Positions 7,606 through 16,187 of a stretch of 64,000 nt of DNA are shown piece by piece (the first letter of the stretch is position 1; each line of letters opens with the position of its first letter). Position numbers and translations under genes: made by a program. The stretch is taken from contig NZ_CP089414.1 in NCBI RefSeq assembly GCF_022394535.1, positions 4,526,001 to 4,590,000 on the forward strand. Direction: 5' to 3'. Under the pieces are notes generated by a model, which worked only from the letters and a program-made list of their open reading frames with translations, ran no database searches and had not been told where the DNA came from. This stretch comes from Dyella terrae (GTDB taxonomy: Bacteria; Pseudomonadota; Gammaproteobacteria; Xanthomonadales; Rhodanobacteraceae).

Positions 7606-10227
7606 TCAGCCGGCCTTGTCGCCGGCCTTGTGAGCGATCCATGCACCAATGACGGCCGACACGTACGGAATGGACTGGGCGCCGAGGATGAACATCCACA
7701 GCGTGCCTTCCACGTAGTGCGTGCCGAAGCGCTCGCCCATGCCGATGATGCAGCAGACCAGCGCGATGGCCATGAGGAGTTCCTCACGCACCGGCGCGAA
7801 CGCTGCAAAATTGCTGCCGCCCAGGCGCCGGCTCTTGGCCGTGACCACGAACGAGGTCTTCTCGCGCGTCAGGCCATGCAAGATGCCACGTGCAATGGCA
7901 TGCGACAGGCTCATGCTGGCCAGCGATGCCATCAGCGTGTCGTACCAACTGCATGGGACGCGGGCGCGATACAGCACGATGCCGAAGATGGCCTTGGCGA
8001 AGAAGAAGCCGATCACGGGAATCAGGAACAACTGCATCGGCAGGGCGAACACGGTCGGGAAAGCCACCATGCCGGCGGTCCAGAAGATCGCCATCATGGT
8101 GAAGATCAAGTGCAGCGCGTCCGCGAACCAGCTGAACCAACCGGTGAGGAAGTGGAAGCGCTGGCCGCCGGAGAGCGGGCCCCTCTTGGTCATCCAGTCC
8201 CAGCGGCCCTTGAGGATCTGCATGGCGCCGAAGGCCCAGCGGTAACGCTGGCTCTTGTACGCCTTGAAGTCCGCGGGGGTGAGGCCCTTGCCCATCAGCT
8301 CGTCGACGTAGACGAGCTCGTAGCCGGCGTGCATCAGGCGTAGGCCGAGCTCGGCGTCTTCGCAGATGGTCCATTCCGACCAGCCGCCGGTGCCTTCCAG
8401 CGCCGAGCGACGCACCATGGTCATGGTGCCGTGCTGGATGATGGCGTTGCGCTCGTTGCGATGGTGCATACCGATGCGGAAGAAGCCGTCGTATTCCCAC
8501 GCGGTCATGCGGCGGAAGCGGTTGTGCTCGAAGTCGCGATGCGCCTGCGGGCACTGCACCACGGCCACCTTCGGGTCGTGGAAGTAACCGGTCAGCGAGG
8601 CCAGCCAGTCTTCGCGCACCACGTAGTCGGCGTCGATCACCGCCACCACGTCGGCGCGCGTGTCGGTTTCCTTCAGGCCGAAGTTGAGTGCGCCCGCCTT
8701 GAAGCCCGGCCACGGTTCGAGGTGGAAGAAGCGGAACTTCGAGCCCAGCTTCTCGCAGTACTCCTGCACCGGCTTCCAGATCGCCGGGTCCTTGGTGTTG
8801 TTGTCGATCACCAGGACTTCGAAATTCTCGTACTTGAGCTCGGCCAGCGAGTCGAGGGTGACGAACACCATTTCCGGCGGCTCGTTGTAGCAAGCCAGAT
8901 GGATCGATACGAACGGCTGCTTTTCCACCGGATCAGGCGGCAGCAGGCCGGCATGCCGCACCCAGCCGCGGCGCCACAGCACTTCGGTGAACTCGAAGCC
9001 GTTGATCAGCAGGATGGCGAGAATGGCGATCTGGGCCGGGAACAGCAGCACCAGCATCGTCCAGTCGATCCAGCTCAGGTAGAAATTGAACGGCAATGTG
9101 GCCGACCACACGATCAGGCCACACGCCAGCTGGATCAGCGCGCAGAAGAAGAGGCGGCCCATCAGCTTGAAGCGGCTGTAGCGGCTGGCGAACCAGATCA
9201 TCGGCAGCAGCGCGAGCAGGCTCGCGGCCAGCGCCTTCCACGGCCACATGACGTCCTCGGTCACCGGGCCAGTGAACGGGAATTTCTGCTGGCGATCGGC
9301 GTTGAACATGCCCCAGTACGCTTCGGTGCGACCCGACAACGCTTCCTTCCAGGGCTGGTCGAACGCCTCCATCACGTAGTAGTCGATGTTCTCGCGCTTG
9401 GCCACGTTGAACCACGTGCGCAGGAAGATCGCTTCGTTGGAGACGGACGGGTCCGCGTACTTGAAGCGGTCGCCGTTGGACGGCCAGCCGACTTCGCCGA
9501 TGACGATGGGCTTGCCGGGATACATCTGCTTGAGCGCTTCGTAGCTACCCAGCACATCGGCCACCGCCGGGAAGGCGTCCAGGCCCTTGCCCTGGCCCGT
9601 GACTGGGATACCGTTCCAGTAAGGGAACAGATGCACGGTGATGAAGTCCACGTGCTCGGCGAGTTCGGGATATTTTTGCCAGGTGCCGATCGGCTCGGCG
9701 ATGGTCACGGGCTGATGGATGGCCGCGCGCACGCGATCAGCGTAGGCCATCAGCTGTTCGGGCGGGACGTCGTTGCGGTACAACACCTCGTTGCCCACGA
9801 CCACGCGGTTGATCGAGTTGGGATAACGCCGCGCCTGGGCGATCAGCGTCTCGACTTCCTTCTCGTTGTTGTCCAAGCGACGGTCGATCCACGCACCGGC
9901 CATCACCTGCAAGCCTTCTTTCTCGGCCAGGCGATAGACCTGAGGATTCTCCAGGGTGGAGTAAGTGCGGATGCGCGAGGTATAGCGCTTGAGCAGTTTC
10001 AGGTCGCCGTCGATTTCATCGTCGGAGGGGAAATCGTTCTTCAGCGGGTTCTGGTAGCGCTGGAATGCCGACAGCGCGAAGCCGCCAATCGGGCCTTTCC
10101 AGTCTTCCGGGCCGTTGGGCAGATTGCTCCACCACCAGAGGCCGATGTTCATGGCCGCCACGATCAGGGCGAGCAAGAGAGCTGCGAGCAACGGGTGCCG
10201 GCTGTCGTGGTTTGAGTCTGTCTTCAT
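7606..10227 (-). CDS. NdvB-type beta-glucan synthase: GH17 domain fused to a family 2 glycosyltransferase
   Basis: An 873-residue membrane protein. After an N-terminal helix (residues 12-33), residues 40-320 form a glycoside hydrolase family 17 domain. It has the acid/base Glu in VVVGNEVLYRND and the nucleophile Glu in IGEVGWPSNG. Two transmembrane blocks precede a cytoplasmic GT2 domain with SIHLACYNEP, the DAD-type metal site (VIDADYV), a CEDAELG base motif and the processive QxxRW signature (SQRYRWAFG). More helices follow. The same architecture is known for P. aeruginosa NdvB and relatives, which make cyclic beta-1,3-glucans, with GH17 acting as a transglycosylase. A role in periplasmic or osmoregulated glucan synthesis is inferred. 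The first codons are duplicated in inverted orientation at 10449-10479. Confidence 0.88.
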   Translation of the reverse strand: MKTDSNHDSRHPLLAALLLALIVAAMNIGLWWWSNLPNGPEDWKGPIGGFALSAFQRYQNPLKNDFPSDDEIDGDLKLLKRYTSRIRTYSTLENPQVYRLAEKEGLQVMAGAWIDRRLDNNEKEVETLIAQARRYPNSINRVVVGNEVLYRNDVPPEQLMAYADRVRAAIHQPVTIAEPIGTWQKYPELAEHVDFITVHLFPYWNGIPVTGQGKGLDAFPAVADVLGSYEALKQMYPGKPIVIGEVGWPSNGDRFKYADPSVSNEAIFLRTWFNVAKRENIDYYVMEAFDQPWKEALSGRTEAYWGMFNADRQQKFPFTGPVTEDVMWPWKALAASLLALLPMIWFASRYSRFKLMGRLFFCALIQLACGLIVWSATLPFNFYLSWIDWTMLVLLFPAQIAILAILLINGFEFTEVLWRRGWVRHAGLLPPDPVEKQPFVSIHLACYNEPPEMVFVTLDSLAELKYENFEVLVIDNNTKDPAIWKPVQEYCEKLGSKFRFFHLEPWPGFKAGALNFGLKETDTRADVVAVIDADYVVREDWLASLTGYFHDPKVAVVQCPQAHRDFEHNRFRRMTAWEYDGFFRIGMHHRNERNAIIQHGTMTMVRRSALEGTGGWSEWTICEDAELGLRLMHAGYELVYVDELMGKGLTPADFKAYKSQRYRWAFGAMQILKGRWDWMTKRGPLSGGQRFHFLTGWFSWFADALHLIFTMMAIFWTAGMVAFPTVFALPMQLFLIPVIGFFFAKAIFGIVLYRARVPCSWYDTLMASLASMSLSHAIARGILHGLTREKTSFVVTAKSRRLGGSNFAAFAPVREELLMAIALVCCIIGMGERFGTHYVEGTLWMFILGAQSIPYVSAVIGAWIAHKAGDKAG

Positions 10228-10479
10228 ATTCCAAGTGCCTCGCGCCGGGAGCTGTTTGCGCGCAGGGCAAGGAAGAGCGAGGGAGTGTACGTCGGTACAC
10301 GACCGAGTGATGACGCCGGCCTGTGGGCAAACAGACCCGGCCCGAAGGGTTGCGCTTGAGCGGTCGTCAGGGCGCCGCGCGCGGCTTGACCTGCCAGCCA
10401 GGCAGGCGCAGCGCCACGCACTGCGCCCTGGCGACCGCTCAAGCGCAACGCGAGGTACTTGGAATATGAAGACAGACTC
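10214..10479. repeat. Nested inverted repeats; outer arms copy the ndvB start region
   Basis: Outer arms 10214-10244 and 10449-10479 match as inverted repeats in 30 of 31 bases. The left arm contains the first codons and ribosome-site region of the ndvB-like gene; the right arm repeats them facing the opposite way, including ATG at 10466. Inside lie a second pair (10349-10374 and 10424-10449, 25 of 26 bases), an 8-bp pair (10252-10259 and 10327-10334) and a GTGTAC-GTCG-GTACAC palindrome (10285-10300). It reads as an inverted duplication of a 5' region, or as a remnant of a divergent paralogue. Confidence 0.85.
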
Positions 10480-10731
10480 TTTGTGGCGCTCAAAACGATC
10501 CCCGTGGCTGCCTCACACGAGGCCGAAAAGCCCGCTGAGCTTAACCATGGAGCGCTTTTCGCTCAATAAAGACGGTGTCGCATGGTCAGCCCGAGGTCAG
10601 GCCCTAGGCAGTTCGCACGGGGAAACAGGCGGGTTGTTCAAATGTCGTGATGACGCCGGGCGAGCAGCGACTGCTCTACATCTCGCCCGGCAAATCACCG
10701 GTCCCGCGGCTCTGCAGGTCGAGGCTGATGC
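10480..10731. other. Gene-free stretch between the inverted repeat and dps
   Basis: An open frame runs on the plus strand from the duplicated ATG at 10466 through this gap into antisense dps sequence. After MKTDS it shows no resemblance to NdvB or to any family I recognise. Apart from the hairpin at 10655-10691 I see no further signal. Confidence 0.5.
10655..10691 (-). terminator. Hairpin downstream of dps
   Basis: GCCGGGCGAG and CTCGCCCGGC are a perfect 10-bp inverted repeat about 40 bases beyond the dps stop. No clear U-tract follows; probable 3'-end structure. Confidence 0.4.
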
Positions 10732-11199
10732 TTATTTAAGCAGCGAGCGCAGCATCCAGGCGGTCTTCTCATGCTCCTTCAGGCGGCCGGTCACCATGTC
10801 GGCGGTGCCTTCGTCGCCGACGCCATCGGCTACCTTGATGGTCTGGCGGGCCGTATGGGCAGCCAATTCATGGCCTTCGACCAACTGACTGACCATGTCC
10901 TTCCAGTCGGGAACGCCTACTTCTTCTTTGATCGAGGTGAGCTTGCCGAACTGGCTGTAGGAGCCGGGGGCGAATACGTCCAATGTACGGATGCGCTCGG
11001 CTACCTCGTCGGCGGCCAGCCACAACTCGTTGTACTGGGTCTCGAACATCGAATGCAGGCTGTTGAAGTGCGGCCCGGTGATATTCCAGTGGAAGCTGTG
11101 GGTCTTCAGGTAAAGCGAATAGGTATCCGCCAGCAGCTTGGACAGGTGTTCGCCGATCTGTTCCCGGTCCTTTTTGGCGATGCCGATGGAAATGCTCAT
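10732..11199 (-). CDS. dps: Dps-family ferritin-like DNA-protection protein
   Basis: A 155-residue four-helix ferritin-like protein, the usual length for Dps. The ferroxidase site motif is visible in [29 protein letters not shown] (residues 33-62), with the conserved His, the second His and the Asp/Glu ligands downstream (ADEVAERI). The family forms dodecamers that oxidise Fe(II) with H2O2, store iron and often coat DNA in stationary phase. AAGGA lies 8 bases before the start. It is a single gene, divergent from hrpA with 240 bases between them. Regulation by OxyR or a stationary sigma factor is common in the family but not demonstrable here. Confidence 0.92.
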   Translation of the reverse strand: MSISIGIAKKDREQIGEHLSKLLADTYSLYLKTHSFHWNITGPHFNSLHSMFETQYNELWLAADEVAERIRTLDVFAPGSYSQFGKLTSIKEEVGVPDWKDMVSQLVEGHELAAHTARQTIKVADGVGDEGTADMVTGRLKEHEKTAWMLRSLLK

Positions 11200-11439
11200 G
11201 ACGTATTCCTTGAGAGGGTGGGGATGGAACTTGCAGCCAGACTAGTGAGCGGGCGCCATGCGGTGAAATGAATCCTTCCGATGTCGGCGATAGCTCAGGG
11301 CTATCGGCACCGGCATGTCGGGCTACTCAAGAACTGGGGATGTCGGGGGCGCGGCACCGACCTTGGCGCGTCTACCTGCCGCTCCGCGGGCCCGGTCGGG
11401 AATGAGGAAACAGCGCTTGCGAAGCCTTCACCGGTTATC

Positions 11440-14400
11440 ATGTGCGGTTCGATGACCCCGACTGCATCCCACGCCGCCTCCACCGACGCGCGTCTGCGTT
11501 CGCTGCGCCAAGCGCTCGACGACGTTTCCAGCCGCGACTTCGGCCGTTTGCTCGGCCGGTGGCGTGAGCTCACGCGCCGCTTCGATGAGAAGAAGCTGGC
11601 AGCGCTGACCACGGACATCGAGGCCTCCACGGCCAGGCGCAGGGCACGCGCCGACGCCAAGCCGGCGATCCGCCTCGACGAGTCGTTGCCCATCACCGCG
11701 CGCGCCGACGAGATCGTCGAGCTGATCCGCAAACACCAAGTAGTGGTGATCGCCGGCGAGACCGGCTCGGGCAAGACCACTCAGTTGCCCAAGTTATGTC
11801 TGGCCGCCGGACGTGGCGAAGCGGGCATGATCGGCTGTACCCAACCGCGCCGGTTGGCGGCCCGCTCCGTGGCACGCCGCGTCGCCGAGGAGCTGGCGAC
11901 GCCGTTGGGTGAGCAGGTGGGTTTCCAGGTGCGCTTCAACGACCAGGTCTCCGATCGCACCCTGATCAAGTTCATGACCGACGGCATCCTGCTCGCCGAA
12001 ACCCAGGGCGACCCGTGGCTGAGCGCGTACGACACCATCATCATCGACGAGGCGCATGAGCGTAGCCTCAACATCGACTTCCTGCTGGGCTACCTGAAGC
12101 GGTTGGTAGCGAAGCGTCCGTCGCTCAAGATCATCGTCACCTCCGCCACCATCGACACCGCGCGCTTTGCTGAGCATTTCAGCGGCGCTCCCATCGTTTC
12201 GGTGGAGGGGCGTACGTATCCTGTGGAAGTGCGTTGGCGCTCTGTCGACGACGTTGCGGCGCGACGTGGGCAGAGGGCGGGCGACCTGCAACAGGGGGGG
12301 GGCGGATCATGTGGCGGCAGTGCTGGACGAGATCACGCACGACGATCCGCGTGGCGACGTGTTGATCTTCTTGCCCGGTGAGCGCGAGATCCGCGACGCG
12401 CATCTGCTGCTGTCACGACGCCTGTATCGCGAGACCGAAGTGCTGCCGCTGTATGCGCGGCTTTCGGCGGGCGACCAGGATCGCGTGTTCAAGCCTGGTC
12501 CCAAGCGGCGCATCGTACTTGCCACCAATGTGGCGGAAACCTCGCTGACGGTGCCGCGCATCCGCTACGTCGTCGATTCCGGACAGGCCCGTGTCAAGCG
12601 CTACAGCCAGCGCAGCCAGCTCGAACGCCTGCACATCGAGCCCGTATCGAAAGCGGCGGCTGACCAGCGCAAGGGGCGCTGTGGTCGCGTCGGCCCAGGT
12701 ATCTGCTATCGCCTGTACGACGAGGCGGATTACGAAAGCCGCGCTGCCTACACCGATCCCGAGTTGCTGCGCTCGTCGCTGGCCAACGTCATCCTGCGCA
12801 TGCTGTCGTTGCAGTTGGGCGAGGTGGACGAATTCCCCTTCCTCGATGCGCCCGATCCGCGCGTGGTCGCCGACGGCTATCGGCGCCTGGCGGAAATCTC
12901 CGCCATCGACGATGCGAGAAAGCTCACTGCCATCGGCCGCACCGTCGCCAAATTGCCGATCGACGTGCAGCTCGCACGCATGTTGGTGGAGGCACAGGAG
13001 CGCCATAGCCTGCGTGAGCTGCTCGCCATTGTGTCGTTCCTCAGCATCCAGGATCCGCGCGAGCGCCCGGCGGACGCCCGCCAGCAAGCCGACGCCGCGC
13101 ATGCCGCGTTTGCCGATCCAAAATCCGATTTCGTCGGCGTGCTCAACCTTTGGCGCGAGTACGGCAAGGCGCACGAGGATCTGACCCAGTCGAAACTGCG
13201 CGACTGGTGTTCGCGCCACTTCCTCAGCTTCATGCGTATGCGTGAATGGCGCGAGCTGCATCGGCAGTTGTTGCTGGTGGTGCAGGAGCTGGGGTGGAAG
13301 CTCGACGTAGCACTGCCTCCCTCTCCCCTCCGGGGAGAGGGTCGGGGTGAGGGGGCAACCTCGCGACAGTCTGCCAAAGGGCCGGCTGTCGCGAGCGAAA
13401 AGAAGCGAGACAGGCAGGGTTCCCGCGAGCACCCGACCTTTACCCCCTCTTCGGGGCTCAGCCCAGCCCTCTCCCCGGAGCGGAGAGGGAGTGACGGCGA
13501 CGAGGCGGCGAAACACTACGAAGCCATCCACCGCAGCCTCCTCGCCGGCTTGCCTACCCAGGTGGGTCACAAGGACGAGAAGGGCGTCTATCGCAGTACG
13601 CGCGAACGCCGCTTCCAGGTATTCCCTGGCTCGGCGCTGTCCAAAGTGCCACCCAACTGGATCTTTGCCGCGCAGATCCTCGATATCGGTGGCCGTGTGT
13701 GGGGCATGATGTGCGCTCGCATGGAGCCGCTGTGGATCGAACAGCAGGCCGCGCACTTGCTGCGTTCTTCCTGTCGGGATCCCCATTGGTCGCGCAAGCG
13801 TGGGCATGTCGTTGCGTACGAACAGGTCAGCCTGTTTGGCCTCACCCTGGTCGAGCGTCGCCCGGTGACGTTCCAGAAGCAGGATCCCGCACTCGCGCAT
13901 GAAATCTTCCTGCGTGAAGCCCTCACGCGCGGCGACATCGATGCGCGCGCCGACTTTATACGCGCCAATCAGCGCGTGCTGGAAGATGCACGCGGTATCG
14001 AAGCCAAGCAGCGCCGCGAAGGTCTGCTGCGCAGCGAGGACGAGCTGGTCCGTTTCTTCGAAGGCAAGCTGCCGCAGGACATCGCCGACAGTCGCGCACT
14101 CGATGCGTGGTATCGCAAGGCGCGTCCGGCTGAACAGGCGGCGCTGCGTTGGTCGCTGGATGACGTCATGAGCGGCGGCGCGGGACTGGATCCGAAAGCT
14201 TTCCCTGCGTCGCTGGAAGTTGCACCGCAGAAGTATCGCCTCGAATACCGATTCGTCCCCGGCGACGATGCGGATGGCGTCACCTTGCACCTGCCACTCG
14301 CCATGTTGAACGCGTTGCCCGCGGCACGCTGCGAATGGCTGGTGCCGGGATTGCTGGCGGAAAAGGTGGCCGAACTGATTCGTGGTCTGCCCAAGGCGCT

Positions 14401-15533
14401 GCGACGCAACTTCGTGCCCGCGCCGGATTTCGCGCGTGCCTTCGTGGAAGCCGAGGCGCCCCGGGACGAGTCGCTGACTCGGGCGCTTGCCGTTTTCCTT
14501 AAGCGAGCTACGGGCGTGGATATCGCTGCCGCGGAATTCGATGCGGTGGAGCTGCCCGCGCACTTCCGCATGCGCTATCGACTGCACGACGAGAACGGAA
14601 AGACGTTGGCCACGGGCCGCGACTTGGCCGCGATACGCGCGCAGTGGGAAGGGCAGGCGCGCGAAGCGTTCTCGCGCAAGACGGACATCGAGCTGACTCG
14701 CGAAGACATCGCCAGCTGGGATTTCGAGGCGATCCCGGCACAAGTACGCTCTGCGGGTGGCTTGCTGGCGTTTCCTGCGCTGGTCGATCTGGGTGATGGG
14801 GTGGCGCTGCGCGTATTCGAGCGCAGCGACGAGGCGCGCGAGGCGCACGTGCTTGGCGTGGTCCGTTTGTTGCGCAACGCGCTCGCCAGCGACATGAAGC
14901 AGGCGCGTCGACGTTTGCCGGTTGGCAATCCGTTGGCGCTCAAATATGCCCCCCCTGGGCGGCGTGGATGGTCTTCGCGAGGATCTCGTGGAAGGCGGCT
15001 TCCAGGATCTGCTTGAGCGCCATGCGCTGGACGTGCGTACCGCAGGGGCCTTTGAGGCATTGCATACGCAGGCTGCGCGCGAACTGTTCGGTGCGGCGGT
15101 AGAGCGGCTGAAACTCGCCGAGCCCATCATCGAGGCTCAGGCCGAGCTCAAGCCGTGGCTGCAGCCGCCGCTGATGGGGTTTGCACGCGCCAGTTACGAC
15201 GATCTGCGCGAACAACTGGATGCGCTGCTTACGTCAGGCTTCCTTCGCGAGCTGCCGACGTCGCGGCTCGCGCACTATCCGCGTTACCTGAAGGCCATGC
15301 GTCTGCGCGCCGAACGCTTGCAGCAGGACCCTGCCAAAGACCAGCAGCGCATGTTGCAGGTGCTGCCGTTCTGGCGGGATTACCTCAAGCATCGCGCGGC
15401 AGGAACCGGCGACCTGGATGAATTGCGCTGGCTGATCGAGGAATGGCGCGTGTCGTTATTCGCGCAGGAATTGAAGACGCCGGAGCCGGTGTCGGCCAAG
15501 CGCCTGACTCGCGCGCTGGAAAACCTTGCCTGA
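11440..15533 (+). pseudogene. hrpA: ATP-dependent RNA helicase HrpA, interrupted by two +1 frameshifts and carrying an inserted repeat element
   Basis: Three consecutive frames together give a full HrpA of about 1360 residues. Frame 1 (to about 12300) holds Walker [22 protein letters not shown] (12046-12057) and the SAT motif. Frame 2 (about 12303-14955) holds the C-terminal RecA domain ([38 protein letters not shown]) and the HrpA-specific region. Frame 3 (about 14956-15533) holds the DUF3418 end. The frame changes fall exactly at a run of nine G (12294-12302) and seven C (14949-14955), each consistent with one extra base. Sequencing error is as likely as true gene loss. HrpA resolves stalled or colliding ribosomes. 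A 175-bp element at 13317-13491 adds about 58 residues in frame. The start at 11440 or 11452 is uncertain. Confidence 0.85.
13317..13491. repeat. MITE-like element with terminal inverted repeats inside hrpA
   Basis: Terminal arms 13317-13341 and 13467-13491 are inverted repeats matching in 24 of 25 bases, each itself near-palindromic. An inner perfect 10-bp pair lies at 13360-13369 and 13386-13395 (CTCGCGACAG/CTGTCGCGAG). The arm core CCCTCTCC..GGAGAGGG resembles a palindrome widespread between genes of Xanthomonads and Pseudomonads. It has no coding capacity of its own and is translated as part of HrpA between KLDVALP and DGDEAAKHYE. Confidence 0.8.
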
Positions 15534-15543
15534 CACGCGCGTG

Positions 15544-15581
15544 CTTTCTGCAGGAGCGCACGGTTGCGATCCTGCAGAAAG
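15544..15581. terminator. Bidirectional hairpin between hrpA and the convergent secreted-protein gene
   Basis: CTTTCTGCAGGA-N14-TCCTGCAGAAAG is a perfect 12-bp stem, and the loop holds a further short GCGCA/TGCG pairing. Its GCAGGAGCGCA core is shared with palindromes at 23984 and 58503. It lies in the 59-base gap between two converging genes. Confidence 0.6.
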
Positions 15582-15592
15582 AGGCTTACGAG

Positions 15593-16069
15593 TTACTTCA
15601 CGCGGCGAACGGTAGCGTTGTCGCTGCAGTCGTCCACAGCCATCATCCAGTTACCCATCAGCGAGCGACGGATGGTCACCTTCGGGTTGTCGGCGGTCGA
15701 GCAGGCAATCTTGGTGCCATCGGCCTGTTGCCACACCTGACCGTTGTCGAGGGTGAACTGGCTATTGCCACCAAAGCCGATGAAGTGTCCCTGGATATGG
15801 GCACTGATCGGACCCGCCTTTTCGCTAGTGGGATAGAACACCGGCTTGCCGCTTTCGTCGACCACCTTGGTGACGGTCTTGCCGTGGCCGCTTAGCCAGG
15901 CGTCAAGATTCTTGAGCTCGTCCGGCGAAAGCTTGTCCAGGCCGGCTGCCTTGAACTCATCCGGTGTCATGCGCTGCTGCAGCGGCACGTACTGGTCGGC
16001 GGCAAAAGACACCGCGGGAACGGCTAGGGCGACACTCATCAGCAACGGCAGCAGGCGGGCCAGACGCAT
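15593..16069 (-). CDS. Small secreted protein of unknown function
   Basis: A 158-residue protein with a clear signal peptide (MRLARLLPLLMSVALAVPAVSFA, cut before ADQY). The mature part starts with a short helical motif (MTPDEFKAAGLDKLSPDELKNLDAWL). A small beta-rich domain follows, with QFTLDNGQVWQQADGTKIAC and two Cys (C..C, possible disulphide). The FKAAGLDKLSPDEL motif resembles small exported proteins common in this bacterial family, but I know no function. GAGAGGA lies 8 bases before the chosen ATG; the longer ORF start at 16135 would bury the signal peptide. Confidence 0.7.
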   Translation of the reverse strand: MRLARLLPLLMSVALAVPAVSFAADQYVPLQQRMTPDEFKAAGLDKLSPDELKNLDAWLSGHGKTVTKVVDESGKPVFYPTSEKAGPISAHIQGHFIGFGGNSQFTLDNGQVWQQADGTKIACSTADNPKVTIRRSLMGNWMMAVDDCSDNATVRRVK

Positions 16070-16187
16070 GGGGCAATCCTCTCGAGTACCTAGGGAATAG
16101 AACATCGCGGGCGCAGCATACACGGCATGAACCATGGGTTCATACGCGGGGCAGGCGTAGGCTGCGGGCAGGCCCTAGAATAGACCT

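Noticed and set aside
8431..10215. 594-codon open frame antisense to the GH17-GT2 gene
   Set aside because: The sense strand encodes clear catalytic motifs; the antisense translation is low-complexity His/Arg/Ala/Val.
10466..10888. Plus-strand frame starting at the duplicated ATG
   Set aside because: After the five copied codons there is no similarity to NdvB, and it runs into antisense dps. Treated as part of the inverted duplication.
12413..15130. 905-codon open frame antisense to hrpA
   Set aside because: It mirrors hrpA across its own frameshifts, has no domain, and long antisense frames are expected at this G+C content.
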